Of a stretch of DNA of 54,680 bases, positions 16,629 through 25,638 are shown piece by piece. The DNA is from Prevotella sp. Its GTDB lineage: Bacteria; Bacteroidota; Bacteroidia; Bacteroidales; Bacteroidaceae. Both the position numbers and the translations under genes were made by a program. The DNA lies in contig JAFVEE010000037.1 of the NCBI GenBank assembly GCA_017478085.1, forward strand, positions 1 to 54,680, written 5' to 3'. How positions within the stretch are numbered: position 1 is the stretch's first letter; the number at the start of each line of letters is the position of its first letter. A model generated the notes under the pieces. That model had not been told where the DNA came from, searched no databases, and saw only the letters and a program-made list of their open reading frames with translations.

Positions 16629-17696
16629 ATGGCCCAAATCAACAATCACCTCGTCATTATGGCAGGCGGCGTGGGTAGCCGCTTCTGGCCTATGAGCACT
16701 GCCGAGAATCCCAAACAGTTCATCGACGTGCTGGGCATCGGCAAGACGCTGCTGCAGCTTACCGTAGAGCGCTTTGGCACGCTTGTTGACCCTAAGAACA
16801 TCTGGGTGGTCACCAACCAGAAGTATGCCGACATCGTGGCCCGGCAACTGCCCGACATGCCCCGTGGCAACATACTCTGCGAGCCCTGCCGCCGCAACAC
16901 AGCTCCCTGTATTGCCTACGTGAGCTGGCGCATCAAGAAGCGCGACCCCAAGGCCAATATCGTGGTGACACCCAGCGACCACATCGTGATGAACGTGCAG
17001 GAGTTCCAGCGCGTGGTGGGCGAGTGCATGAAGTTCACCGCCGATACCGATGCCATCGTCACACTGGGCATGAAGCCTACGCGTCCCGAGACGGGCTATG
17101 GCTACATACAGGCCAACCTGGCCGCCCCGTCGCTCAGGAACAAGAGCATCTTCCGCGTTGACTCTTTCCGCGAGAAGCCCGACCTGCAGACGGCTATGGA
17201 GTACATCAGCCACAACAACTATTACTGGAATGCGGGCATCTTCATCTGGAACGTCAACACCATCGTCAACGCCTTTCGTATGTACGTGCCACGGATAGCC
17301 AAGATATTCGAGAGCTTGCTGCCCGTCTACGGCACTGAACAGGAGCAGGACGTGGTGAACGAGAAGTTCCCCACCTGCGAGAACATCTCGGTAGACTATG
17401 CCATCATGGAGAAGGCCGAGGAGATCTTCGTGTGCCCTGCCGACTTCGGATGGAGCGACCTGGGCACCTGGGGCTCGCTGCAGACACAGAGCCACCGCGA
17501 CATCTACGGCAATGCCGTCATAGGCACCGACGTGCAGCTCTACGAGTGCCATAACTGCATGGTTCACACCACGCAGGAGCGCAAGGTGGTGGTGCAGGGA
17601 CTGGACGGCTACATCGTGGCTGAACAGAACGACACCTTATTAATATGTAAGCTCGCCGAAGAGCAGCGCATCAAGCAGTTTAGCGGAGAATCATAA
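16629..17696 (+). CDS. manC: mannose-1-phosphate guanylyltransferase
   Basis: Makes GDP-mannose from mannose-1-phosphate and GTP, supplying sugar-nucleotide synthesis for cell-surface glycans. The 355 residues match the stand-alone catalytic form without the isomerase domain. The nucleotide-binding motif is [21 protein letters not shown] at the N-terminus; VVTPSDHIV near 115 and FREKPDL near 180 are the sugar-phosphate sites. The ATG at 16629 is 7 bases after the DedA stop; an alternative long frame from 16437 is antisense-free but runs inside the DedA gene. Directly followed by gmd, its natural partner. Confidence 0.95.
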   Translation: MAQINNHLVIMAGGVGSRFWPMSTAENPKQFIDVLGIGKTLLQLTVERFGTLVDPKNIWVVTNQKYADIVARQLPDMPRGNILCEPCRRNTAPCIAYVSWRIKKRDPKANIVVTPSDHIVMNVQEFQRVVGECMKFTADTDAIVTLGMKPTRPETGYGYIQANLAAPSLRNKSIFRVDSFREKPDLQTAMEYISHNNYYWNAGIFIWNVNTIVNAFRMYVPRIAKIFESLLPVYGTEQEQDVVNEKFPTCENISVDYAIMEKAEEIFVCPADFGWSDLGTWGSLQTQSHRDIYGNAVIGTDVQLYECHNCMVHTTQERKVVVQGLDGYIVAEQNDTLLICKLAEEQRIKQFSGES

Positions 17697-17704
17697 AAAA
17701 CACT

Positions 17705-18790
17705 ATGGAAAACAAAGTAGCACTGATTACTGGCATCACGGGGCAGGACGGCTCGTTCCTGGCCGAGTTCCTGATAGAGAAAGGCTACGAGGTGCACGGC
17801 CTGCTGCGCCGTTCCTCATCGTTCAATACGGGCCGCATAGAGCACCTGTATCTCGATGAGTGGGTGCGCGATATGAAGAAGAAGCGGCTGGTCAACCTGC
17901 ACTGGGCCGATATGACTGACTCTTCGTCGCTCATCCGCGTCATAGGCGAGGTGCGCCCCACCGAGATCTACAACCTGGCAGCGCAGAGCCATGTGAAGGT
18001 AAGCTTTGAGGTGCCCGAGTACACTGCCGACACTGATGCCAACGGCGTGCTCAGACTGCTCGAGGCCGTGCGCATCTGCGGTCTGGCACAGACCTGCCGC
18101 ATCTACCAGGCATCGACCAGCGAGCTCTACGGCAAGGTGCAGGAGGTGCCACAGAGTGAGACCACACCCTTCTATCCCCGCTCGCCATACGGCGTGGCCA
18201 AGCTCTACGGCTTCTGGATCGTGAAGAACTACCGCGAAAGCTACAATATGTTCTGCTGCAACGGCATACTCTTCAACCACGAGAGCGAGCGCCGGGGCGA
18301 GACGTTCGTCACCCGGAAGATTACACTGGCTGCAGCACGCATTGCACAGGGACACCAGGACAAGCTCTACTTAGGCAACCTGAATGCCCTGCGCGACTGG
18401 GGCTATGCCCGCGACTACGTGGAGTGCATGTGGCTCATTCTGCAACAGCCTCAGCCCGACGATTTCGTCATTGCCACCGGCCAGTACCACAGCGTCAGGG
18501 AGTTCTGTACCCTGGCTTTCAGCGAGGTGGGTATCACGCTGCAGTGGCAGGGCGAGGGTCTCAACGAGAAAGGCATCGACCAGGCCACGGGCCGCGTGCT
18601 CGTCGAGGTCGACCCGAAGTATTTCCGGCCCGCTGAGGTTGATCAGTTGCTGGGCAATCCGACCAAGGCTCGCGAGAAACTGGGATGGATTCCCGGCAAG
18701 ACCTCGTTCGAGCAGTTGGTGCACATCATGGTAGAGCACGATATGAAGAAAGTGCGCAAGATGTTCCAAAACGAACCGAGCCATCAGTAA
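17705..18790 (+). CDS. gmd: GDP-mannose 4,6-dehydratase
   Basis: Converts GDP-mannose to GDP-4-keto-6-deoxymannose, the precursor of GDP-fucose and related sugars. Full length at 361 residues. The Rossmann motif [14 protein letters not shown], the SYK triad context [12 protein letters not shown] and [10 protein letters not shown] (Tyr and Lys), and the family signature [20 protein letters not shown] are present. It lies 8 bases after manC. GDP-fucose synthase (fcl), the usual next gene, is not in the window, so the pathway end is elsewhere or a different deoxysugar is made. Confidence 0.97.
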   Translation: MENKVALITGITGQDGSFLAEFLIEKGYEVHGLLRRSSSFNTGRIEHLYLDEWVRDMKKKRLVNLHWADMTDSSSLIRVIGEVRPTEIYNLAAQSHVKVSFEVPEYTADTDANGVLRLLEAVRICGLAQTCRIYQASTSELYGKVQEVPQSETTPFYPRSPYGVAKLYGFWIVKNYRESYNMFCCNGILFNHESERRGETFVTRKITLAAARIAQGHQDKLYLGNLNALRDWGYARDYVECMWLILQQPQPDDFVIATGQYHSVREFCTLAFSEVGITLQWQGEGLNEKGIDQATGRVLVEVDPKYFRPAEVDQLLGNPTKAREKLGWIPGKTSFEQLVHIMVEHDMKKVRKMFQNEPSHQ

Positions 18791-18827
18791 GCAGATACGG
18801 ATCGTTTGCCCAGCAAAAACCACGGAG

Positions 18828-19532
18828 ATGACTGCCAAGGATGTTTTCGAACTGCGCAAGCAGGGACGCATAGAGGAGGCCTACGATGCCATTCGCCCTC
18901 TCTATGCCAACGACAAAGGCCCATATACCTCACTGGCAATGTTCTGGACAGCCGTCGATGTGCTGAGAGCACGAACATGTGAAGGGCACACGGAAGAGGC
19001 CCGGAAGATTCTATTGGCACTGGAGCGGATGCTGCCGAACGTTCCTGACAAGACAGGATGGGTGAAGGATGCCTTCGACAACTGCCAACGACAATTGGAG
19101 AAAGCCGAAAGACGCGAGAAGAATCGCGAGGAAGGACCACAACATCTGCAGACGGGAATATGGGGCGAAGGTCTGGCAGCTGCCTTCCTTCGCGAAAAGG
19201 GGTATGTCATTCTGGAGCGCGACTGGCACTCCAAACACCGTGACATCGACATTATAGCACGTAACGATGACTATGTTGTCTTCGTAGAAGTGAAAACGCG
19301 CAGGAACACGGACTTCGGCGATCCCGTCCAGGCTGTCGACGAGCGTAAGCGTCACCATCTGCGCCTGGCTATGAACCATTACATTAAGTATCGGCAAATT
19401 GACAATCCTGTCCGCTTCGACATCATAACAATTGTTGGCACACCCAATTGTACCAATCCCGTGATACGCCATCTGGAAGGCGTGCAAATCATGGAGTTAG
19501 AGAATCATAGAAGAGGGCAGTATCGCCGATAA
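18828..19532 (+). CDS. YraN/UPF0102 family protein with extra N-terminal helical domain
   Basis: A 234-residue protein in two parts. Residues 1-105 are helical and resemble a TPR-like module (ELRKQGRIEEAYDAIRPLY...). Residues 107-234 are a complete YraN domain, with GIWGE at 110, the restriction-nuclease-like D-x-D at 139-141 and E-V-K at 154-156. YraN proteins are about 120 residues and their biological role is unsettled; the fold is the PD-(D/E)XK nuclease fold. The start at 18828 follows gmd after 37 bases. The fusion is in one uninterrupted frame with no sign of a frameshift. Confidence 0.85.
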   Translation: MTAKDVFELRKQGRIEEAYDAIRPLYANDKGPYTSLAMFWTAVDVLRARTCEGHTEEARKILLALERMLPNVPDKTGWVKDAFDNCQRQLEKAERREKNREEGPQHLQTGIWGEGLAAAFLREKGYVILERDWHSKHRDIDIIARNDDYVVFVEVKTRRNTDFGDPVQAVDERKRHHLRLAMNHYIKYRQIDNPVRFDIITIVGTPNCTNPVIRHLEGVQIMELENHRRGQYRR

Positions 19533-19542
19533 CCAAAGCCGT

Positions 19543-20727
19543 ATGAGAACAGCAATCATTGGAGGAGGAGCCGCAGGCTTTTTTGCGGCAATCTGCCTGA
19601 AGGAAATGCGACCCGAAATGGAGGTATGCATCTTCGAAAGGGCCAACCGGGTTCTGCGAAAGGTGGAAGTGTCGGGCGGCGGGCGGTGCAACTGCACCAA
19701 CACATTCGCCGAGGTGAGCGACCTGAAGCAGGTGTACCCCCGTGGCCACAGACTACTGAAGCGGCTCTTCAAGGACTTCGGCCCCAAGGATGCCTACGCA
19801 TGGTTCGAGCAGCACGGCGTCAGACTGACAACGCAGGAAGACCAATGCGTGTTTCCTGCATCGCAAGATTCCCATACAATTATCAATATGTTCCTGGCCG
19901 AAGCCCGTCGACACCGTATAGCAATAAAGACGGGGACAAAGATTTCGTCGCTCGACGGGCTGCGCCAAGACTTCGACTTCATCGTTGTCACTACCGGTGG
20001 CTCGCCCCGCAAGGAGGGTCTCACATGGCTTGGGCAGGAAGTGGTGACACCCGTTCCCTCGCTCTTCACCTTCAGCATCGACGATGACGGGCTGAAATCG
20101 CTGATGGGTACCGTCGTGCAGGAAGCCGCCGTGCATATTCCCGGCTCCAAGCTACGGACTACCGGCCCCATACTCATCACCCACTGGGGGATGAGCGGGC
20201 CAGCCGTACTTCGCCTTTCGAGCTATGCCGCCCGCGAATTGGCCGACCACGACTGCCATCTGCCGCTATGCGTGAACTGGGCATGCGCCACCGAAGCCGA
20301 GGTGCAACAGGAACTATCGAAGGTCGCAATGCGCAATCCCGGCAAGCAAGTGGGGGGGATGCACCCCTTTGACCTGCCAGCACGTCTCTGGAGCTATCTG
20401 GCAGGTAAATGCTTAGGCGCACGCAGCCAGTGCCGTTGGCAGGACATAAACAAAAAGGAAATGAACCGGCTGACAAACATTCTGACAAATGACTGCTATG
20501 AGATTGCAGGAAGGGCAGCCTTCAAAGATGAGTTCGTAACGTGTGGAGGAATAGCGCTCAGCGCAGTAGATGCCGCCACACTTGAAAGCAAGACAACGCC
20601 ACACCTGTACTTTGCGGGCGAAGTGCTCGACATCGACGGAACGACGGGCGGCTTCAACTTCCAGGCCGCGTGGACTACTGCCCACACGGTGGCCAGAGCC
20701 ATTGCACGGACAGCAGAAGAACGTTAG
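19543..20727 (+). CDS. YhiN/HI0933-family flavoprotein (BaiN-like)
   Basis: NAD(P)/FAD-dependent oxidoreductase, 394 residues. The N-terminal FAD site is AIIGGGAAGFFAAICL. Family signatures are KVEVSGGGRCNCTN (near residue 40) and the C-terminal GEVLDIDGTTGGFNFQAAW. Members reduce double bonds in diverse organic substrates (BaiN acts in bile-acid dehydroxylation), and the substrate here is unknown. It is the last of the glnS run, 10 bases after YraN. Its TAG stop overlaps the TAA stop of the convergent gene on the other strand in the four bases TTAG (20724-20727). Confidence 0.92.
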   Translation: MRTAIIGGGAAGFFAAICLKEMRPEMEVCIFERANRVLRKVEVSGGGRCNCTNTFAEVSDLKQVYPRGHRLLKRLFKDFGPKDAYAWFEQHGVRLTTQEDQCVFPASQDSHTIINMFLAEARRHRIAIKTGTKISSLDGLRQDFDFIVVTTGGSPRKEGLTWLGQEVVTPVPSLFTFSIDDDGLKSLMGTVVQEAAVHIPGSKLRTTGPILITHWGMSGPAVLRLSSYAARELADHDCHLPLCVNWACATEAEVQQELSKVAMRNPGKQVGGMHPFDLPARLWSYLAGKCLGARSQCRWQDINKKEMNRLTNILTNDCYEIAGRAAFKDEFVTCGGIALSAVDAATLESKTTPHLYFAGEVLDIDGTTGGFNFQAAWTTAHTVARAIARTAEER

Positions 20728-21776
20728 AACGCAAATTTCATAAAAACGGGGAAATGGTCGGAGTAGCTCAGATTGAGCTTATAGTAACTGACACCTTCGA
20801 GCGACTCGTCGTGGAAAATATAGTCAATGCGGAAACTCTTCTTGCCCCTGTAAGTGTACATAAAGCCCCCACCACACTCCTTGAAGCCATCAACCAGATC
20901 GCCCTTCATGGTGTTGTAGACGTAGGAATAAGGCACATCATTGAAGTCGCCACAGAGAATGACAGGCAGCTTGCTTTGCTGAATCTCGCTGGCCACGCGA
21001 CTGGCTTGTCCGGCACGTACAATCATACCACGGGTATAGTTGTCGTAGATGGCACGCACGATGGCATTATCCTCAATATCAGTCCCTTGCACCTGCAGCT
21101 TGGCCACGTGGCGCAGCGTGCGGTTGAAGCCAGTGGTCTCCAGATGCACATTGAACACGCGCAGCAACAGGCCGTTCACATCGATGTCGGCCCACATGCC
21201 GCTGTTGTTGGTAGCTCCGAAATCGATGATGCCATAACCCTTGACAGGGAAACGGCTGAACACAACCATATCGTCGCGCCCCGTTGCCATATAGTTGAAG
21301 TACCCTTTATAGCTGTCGGTGTTCGACTTGTCGCCGCTGGTAGCCTTGTACTCCTGCAAGCAAAGCACGTCGACCTTTTGCTGCTTCATCTCTGAAAGAA
21401 TATCCTCTGCCTTGAAGCCCGTTAGCTCGCGCCCGAAGGCTGCCACATTGTAGGTGGCAACGGTAAGGCCCGACTTGCCGTCGGCTGACGAGCCAAAGCC
21501 TGGCTTAAAGAAGGTGCTTACGTATGGAATGCAGCAGAGCAGCGTGAGTGCGGGTATGGCACACCAGTGCCAACGACGCCTAACCAGCCAATAGATTAGC
21601 ATCACAATATTGCCCAATATAAGAGCAGGCAGAATGTAGACCAACATGGCCATCATAGTGCCTGTGGCAGGATTGGACCCACCGCCAAAGAGGCCAAAAA
21701 TCGTGAAGATGGCTATCACAAGCGTGATAACCAGAAACATAAACGAAAAATACTTGTAGACGGCCAGCTTTCCCAT
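20724..21776 (-). CDS. endonuclease/exonuclease/phosphatase family protein, membrane-anchored
   Basis: A 350-residue EEP-fold protein. The first about 100 residues contain three hydrophobic segments (FMFLVITLVIAIFTIFGLF; MAMLVYILPALILGNIVMLIYW; ALTLLCCIPYVSTF), so the catalytic domain is tethered to the membrane. Motifs of the domain are ATYNVAAF, VLCLQEYK (metal-binding Glu), CGDFNDVPYS and YSDHFPVFM (catalytic His). It lacks DNA-binding features and may be a phosphodiesterase or lipid-directed enzyme. It lies 9 bases downstream of the histidine kinase gene and is probably co-transcribed; a functional link to it is inference. Confidence 0.9.
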   Translation of the reverse strand: MGKLAVYKYFSFMFLVITLVIAIFTIFGLFGGGSNPATGTMMAMLVYILPALILGNIVMLIYWLVRRRWHWCAIPALTLLCCIPYVSTFFKPGFGSSADGKSGLTVATYNVAAFGRELTGFKAEDILSEMKQQKVDVLCLQEYKATSGDKSNTDSYKGYFNYMATGRDDMVVFSRFPVKGYGIIDFGATNNSGMWADIDVNGLLLRVFNVHLETTGFNRTLRHVAKLQVQGTDIEDNAIVRAIYDNYTRGMIVRAGQASRVASEIQQSKLPVILCGDFNDVPYSYVYNTMKGDLVDGFKECGGGFMYTYRGKKSFRIDYIFHDESLEGVSYYKLNLSYSDHFPVFMKFAF

Positions 21777-21785
21777 GTGCTTGTA

Positions 21786-23036
21786 CTATTCTCCTATATA
21801 CTTCTTTACAATTTCTATCAGATCTTCCACGCGGAAGGGCTTAGCCATAAAGTCGTCGCAGCCGGCGGCCTTGGCCTGGCGAATGTTCTCCTCAAAGGTA
21901 TATGCGCTGAGGGCGATGATAGGGGTGTCGTGGTTCACCTCCTTGATGATACGGGTAGCATCGAGCCCGTCCATCTCCGGCATTCTGATGTCCATCAGGA
22001 TCAGGTCTGGCTTCTCGTCTTCATTCATAGTCACGGCCTCTATGCCATTGTGAGCCCTGAGCAGGCGGTAGCGCTTCTGCAGCACAATGCGCACCAACTC
22101 GAAGTTGCTCTCCTCATCCTCGGCCACCATCACGGTCTTCATCTTCTCCTCGTCGGTGCGCTGGCTAACGCGCAGCGTCCTCACGCTGGTGATGGCTCGA
22201 TTGCTGGTCGACATTCCACCGATTGTGCCATGGAAAGGCATCTCGAAGGTGAAGGTGGAGCCTTTGCCCAACGATGATTTCACGCTAATGGTGCCTCCCA
22301 TCTTCTCGACGATGATCTTGCAGAGCGCCAGCCCAAGGCCGAAGCCTTTCTGCTGCTCGGCATCCTTCGATGCATAGGCGTCGAAGATATGCTCAATAAA
22401 GTCGGGAGAGATGCCCGAACCTGTATCGGATACGTAGAACTGAATAGTCTGTCCCTCTTCCTTCAGCATATAGCCGTAGGTGATGCTGCCACGCGGCGTG
22501 TGCTTCAAAGCATTGGAGATGAGGTTCGAGAACACCTGCGTGAGGCGGTTCTCGTCGGTGGTCATCGTCACGGGCATATTGGGATTGGTCCATGAGAGTG
22601 TGACCGTTTCGGGGCAGCGGAACTTGAAGAGTTGCTTGATGCTCTCCATCAGCTGATTCAGGTCGGTGGGTGCCTTCTTGATGACAATCTCTCCCGCCTC
22701 TACCCTGCTCAGCTCCAGAATCTCGTTTATCAGGCTGAGCAATCGACGGTTGTTGCTCTCAATGATCTCCATGTAGTTCATTCTGTCTTCTACCGACTCG
22801 GTTTCAGACATAATACGCGAAAAGCCCTCAATGGCATTCAAGGGGGTGCGAATTTCATGCGACATATTGGCAAGAAACAGCGACTTCATCCGGCTCTCCT
22901 TCACAGCCTGCGCTGCCCTTTCCTCATATTCCTTCAATTTCTTGTTGGCTTGCTCCAACTGCTCATTGGCCAACATCAGGTTTCTGTTGGCCTCTGCATA
23001 CTTTTGCAGCAAGATTTCTTTTTCGTCTTGACTCAT
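21786..23036 (-). CDS. cytoplasmic hybrid histidine kinase with receiver domain
   Basis: A 416-residue hybrid sensor kinase. The order is an N-terminal coiled coil (residues 5-50), dimerisation box with MSHEIRTPLNAIEG (His60), N box NRLTQVFSNLISNALKHT, G boxes SDTGSGI and GFGLGLAL, and a C-terminal receiver with DLILMDIRMPEMDG (phospho-acceptor Asp near 345). There is no sensor domain and no membrane segment, so the signal must come through a partner. The ATG at 23036 fits the promoter at 23069; the open frame extends four codons further. No DNA-binding output is fused. Confidence 0.92.
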   Translation of the reverse strand: MSQDEKEILLQKYAEANRNLMLANEQLEQANKKLKEYEERAAQAVKESRMKSLFLANMSHEIRTPLNAIEGFSRIMSETESVEDRMNYMEIIESNNRRLLSLINEILELSRVEAGEIVIKKAPTDLNQLMESIKQLFKFRCPETVTLSWTNPNMPVTMTTDENRLTQVFSNLISNALKHTPRGSITYGYMLKEEGQTIQFYVSDTGSGISPDFIEHIFDAYASKDAEQQKGFGLGLALCKIIVEKMGGTISVKSSLGKGSTFTFEMPFHGTIGGMSTSNRAITSVRTLRVSQRTDEEKMKTVMVAEDEESNFELVRIVLQKRYRLLRAHNGIEAVTMNEDEKPDLILMDIRMPEMDGLDATRIIKEVNHDTPIIALSAYTFEENIRQAKAAGCDDFMAKPFRVEDLIEIVKKYIGE

Positions 23037-23068
23037 CACCAAAATCAAAAAAATTAGCGTATCAGTTG

Positions 23069-23076
23069 CAAAAGTA
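23069..23076 (-). promoter_or_regulatory. promoter -7 box of the kinase gene
   Basis: Minus-strand TACTTTTG, fitting TAnnTTTG, 33 bases before the start codon at 23036. Confidence 0.5.
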
Positions 23077-23147
23077 ATAAAAAAAAATCACACACACTGC
23101 ATTTTCACGGAAATTTTTCGCTGACAGGCAATTTTTATTGACAAATT

Positions 23148-24338
23148 TCAGCCCCGGCGTGCTTTTTCCCATGTTCCACTGGTGCTGTGCGAGCGCAAAT
23201 AGGCCATTCCCCGGAACACATTCAGGTTCATGAACAGGAAGTAATAGGGCACGTAGAGCAGTTTGTTCTTCCTGCCCGAACGAGCCAGGACATAGCCAGC
23301 CACGGCAGCCAGATAGAAAGCCACTTGCAGCCACCACACCACGGTATAGACCGTGCCAGCCTTCATCAGCACCAGAAACAGATTCAGGGGGATCAGTGCC
23401 AGCATGGCAACTGGGGTAAGACTCCACCGCAACACCCGGTGCGACACAAACTGGAAGCACACCTTGGGATAGCGCAGCGGATTCATCAGCGAGCGCAGCC
23501 ACCAGATGCTCTGCAGGCCGCCAGCGGCAATACGGCGCTTGCGCTTCGACTCCTCCGTCATATTGGCCGACCCGTACTCCATAGCGTAAGCATCACTGGT
23601 ATAGGCAATGCGATGGCCATCGGCAACGATGAGCATCGACATCATGAAGTCATCGAGCAGGGCATTTGACGGAGCCTCGCGGTAGTGGCTCATACGCACG
23701 GCAAAAAGCTCGCCAGCCGCCCCCATGGCCGAATAGAGTTCGCTATCCCATCGCTTCAGCGTGCTCTCATACTTCCAATACAGGCCTTCGCCCTCGGCTG
23801 CCACCTCCCCACGATGGCGGGCGGCCACACGCTTCTCGCCACTCACGCAGCTCACGTTGTCTTTCATAAACTGCCGGACAATCTCTTTGATGGCCATTGC
23901 ATTCAGCATCGTATTGGCATCGGTGAAGACCACATACTCGGCTTGGTTCTCTCTCAGCCCATGCTGCATAGCAGCGGCTTTGCCCTTGCGTTCGGTCGAG
24001 AACACCAGCTTCACCTCGTCATACTGACTCAGCAGCTCGTTGGAGCGGTCATTGCTGCCATCGGTCACCCACATCACGCAGAGCTTATCAGCCGGATAGT
24101 CCAATTGGCGAATGTTCTCCATCTTCTCGGGTATCACATCCTCCTCGTTGTAAGCACAGATCATCAGCGTTACAGGCGGCAGGGCCTCATCATCAGCAGG
24201 GAGCACAGGTTCTTTAGCGCTCCCGAACAATAACCTCTTTATTTTCAGGACAATAAAGAGAAACGCTCCATAACCGATATAAGTATAGAGAACCAGTAAC
24301 AGGCAGACCCAGAAGAGTATTTTAAGTGTAAGTATCAT
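23148..24338 (-). CDS. membrane glycosyltransferase, family 2
   Basis: A processive-type GT2 enzyme of 396 residues. An N-terminal membrane anchor (LKILFWVCLLLVLYTYIGYGAFLFIV) is followed by the GT-A domain: PVTLMICAYNEEDVIPEK, VWVTDGSNDRS, the DxD-like FTDANTM, LLDDFMMSM as catalytic base region, and KRKRRIAAGGLQS in the place of the QxxRW motif. Two to three hydrophobic segments follow near the C-terminus. The donor and product are not readable. I start at ATG 24338, giving a natural anchor; a longer frame from 24377 adds 13 residues across the promoter. Confidence 0.9.
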   Translation of the reverse strand: MILTLKILFWVCLLLVLYTYIGYGAFLFIVLKIKRLLFGSAKEPVLPADDEALPPVTLMICAYNEEDVIPEKMENIRQLDYPADKLCVMWVTDGSNDRSNELLSQYDEVKLVFSTERKGKAAAMQHGLRENQAEYVVFTDANTMLNAMAIKEIVRQFMKDNVSCVSGEKRVAARHRGEVAAEGEGLYWKYESTLKRWDSELYSAMGAAGELFAVRMSHYREAPSNALLDDFMMSMLIVADGHRIAYTSDAYAMEYGSANMTEESKRKRRIAAGGLQSIWWLRSLMNPLRYPKVCFQFVSHRVLRWSLTPVAMLALIPLNLFLVLMKAGTVYTVVWWLQVAFYLAAVAGYVLARSGRKNKLLYVPYYFLFMNLNVFRGMAYLRSHSTSGTWEKARRG

Positions 24339-24364
24339 AAGCTTAATAATATTGTTTGCGACGG

Positions 24365-24372
24365 CAAAAGTA
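24365..24372 (-). promoter_or_regulatory. promoter -7 box of the glycosyltransferase gene
   Basis: Minus-strand TACTTTTG, 27 bases before the chosen start at 24338. It supports that start over the longer frame. Confidence 0.5.
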
Positions 24373-24452
24373 CACATTATTTAGGAAATAAGCAAGAGAT
24401 TGGGCTTTTTTCTGCACCACTGCCCCACCCTTTGCCCCCAGACGTGTCGCTG

Positions 24453-25442
24453 CTACACATTGACCGTCCCACAATATGGGCACTTGCCCTTCTGGTGCAG
24501 CTCCCTTCCGCATTGTCCGCACAGGAAGTTTGTGCGCGTCCGGCATACGTAGTTCCACACCGACACGGCGATATAGGCCACCAATAGCGGATAGCCCACA
24601 TAATAGAGCGTGGAAACGCTGAACACCACATAGCAGATGGCACAGACGGCAATAAGTCCCAGATAGTAGAAGAACGCCTCGCCAGCCGAAAGGTGCCGAC
24701 GGATATCGTCGATGGCAGCCAGAGCGGCAATAACCATAACCCATACAGAAAGGAGGAACAGTCCCAGATGAAGGGGAACGGCAAAGGGATTGAGCGTTGG
24801 GTGGTAGTAGTAATGGCGCCAGGAGTCTGGAGCCACCAGCTGAATGGTGCTGTAGAACACGGCCGAAGAAGCCACCAACAGGCAGAGCAAGGTGGGATAG
24901 AAAGAGTCAATGTCGTTGAAGTGAACCATCTTTGCCCCCAGCCGCATCAGCTTACGCACCACGTAGACCGCCAGCGTCAGGGCCACGATGGCCAGGAAGA
25001 GCAGCAAGTGGGCGTCGGAAAAGAAATCTATAAAGCGAGAGATGGGCGCATCGGGCGTGACGCCTGGCAACAGCTGGCTTTCATGAATCCAGCCAATGGT
25101 CTGCTGGTCGCGGGCCACCTTCACCCAGATAGAGTCGATCGTGTCGGCAGGCATCGTGCTAATGTCGGCCACCACAATGCGGTTGCCCTTGCCTATGGCG
25201 AAAGTATCGACCTGCAGCCCGTTCACCACCTCGGTGGGATGCTGGCTGATGAGCTGCAGCGAATCGGCCTTCACGATAAAGTTGAAGTTTTGCGTGTAAT
25301 GGTGTGATGTATAGAAAGATATGGAATCCATCTGCTGCTCGGTAAGGCTCCAGGCATCAGACGTACCCGTGCCCTGATAATAGCACGAGGCAAGCAGCAC
25401 ACAGCACCAAAGGCACCCCAACATTTTACGCAAAGCAATCAT
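24453..25442 (-). CDS. lipoprotein with membrane helices and C-terminal zinc ribbon
   Basis: A 329-residue protein I recognise only by its parts. The N-terminus is a lipoprotein-type signal with Cys at 20 (VLLASCYYQG). A beta-rich domain with SH3-like wording follows (IWVKVARDQQTIGWIHESQLLPG, near 105-130), then four hydrophobic segments between 140 and 300, and a C-terminal zinc ribbon with two CxxC pairs (CGQCG and CPYCG). The ribbon faces the cytoplasm if the helix count is even. Its job is unknown. It is monocistronic, with its own -7 box at 25463. Confidence 0.8.
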   Translation of the reverse strand: MIALRKMLGCLWCCVLLASCYYQGTGTSDAWSLTEQQMDSISFYTSHHYTQNFNFIVKADSLQLISQHPTEVVNGLQVDTFAIGKGNRIVVADISTMPADTIDSIWVKVARDQQTIGWIHESQLLPGVTPDAPISRFIDFFSDAHLLLFLAIVALTLAVYVVRKLMRLGAKMVHFNDIDSFYPTLLCLLVASSAVFYSTIQLVAPDSWRHYYYHPTLNPFAVPLHLGLFLLSVWVMVIAALAAIDDIRRHLSAGEAFFYYLGLIAVCAICYVVFSVSTLYYVGYPLLVAYIAVSVWNYVCRTRTNFLCGQCGRELHQKGKCPYCGTVNV

Positions 25443-25462
25443 AGCACATCGAAACTTTTCGG

Positions 25463-25470
25463 CAAATTTA
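25463..25470 (-). promoter_or_regulatory. promoter -7 box of the zinc-ribbon lipoprotein
   Basis: Minus-strand TAAATTTG, fitting TAnnTTTG, 20 bases before the start codon. Confidence 0.5.
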
Positions 25471-25566
25471 GCATTTTATTTCCAAAAGCCCACGCGCGAT
25501 ATATTAAATAAACTAAAAAATGAACGAAAAAAAGGCTAATCTATCGCCATTTCGCTTTTTTATTTC

Positions 25567-25574
25567 TAATTTTG
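25567..25574 (+). promoter_or_regulatory. possible promoter -7 box of recJ
   Basis: TAATTTTG, 64 bases before the recJ ATG. No good -33 element is visible. The leader holds a short GTGC/GCAC repeat of unclear meaning. Confidence 0.4.
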
Positions 25575-25638
25575 TGTGCTAAATGTGCGATTTGTGCACA
25601 TAAGCCCACTAAAGCGCAAGAATAAATAAAACTATATA

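Noticed and set aside
25520-25583. Possible 20-residue peptide or small RNA upstream of recJ
   Set aside because: It overlaps the candidate recJ -7 box, lacks a terminator and has no conserved feature I can point to.
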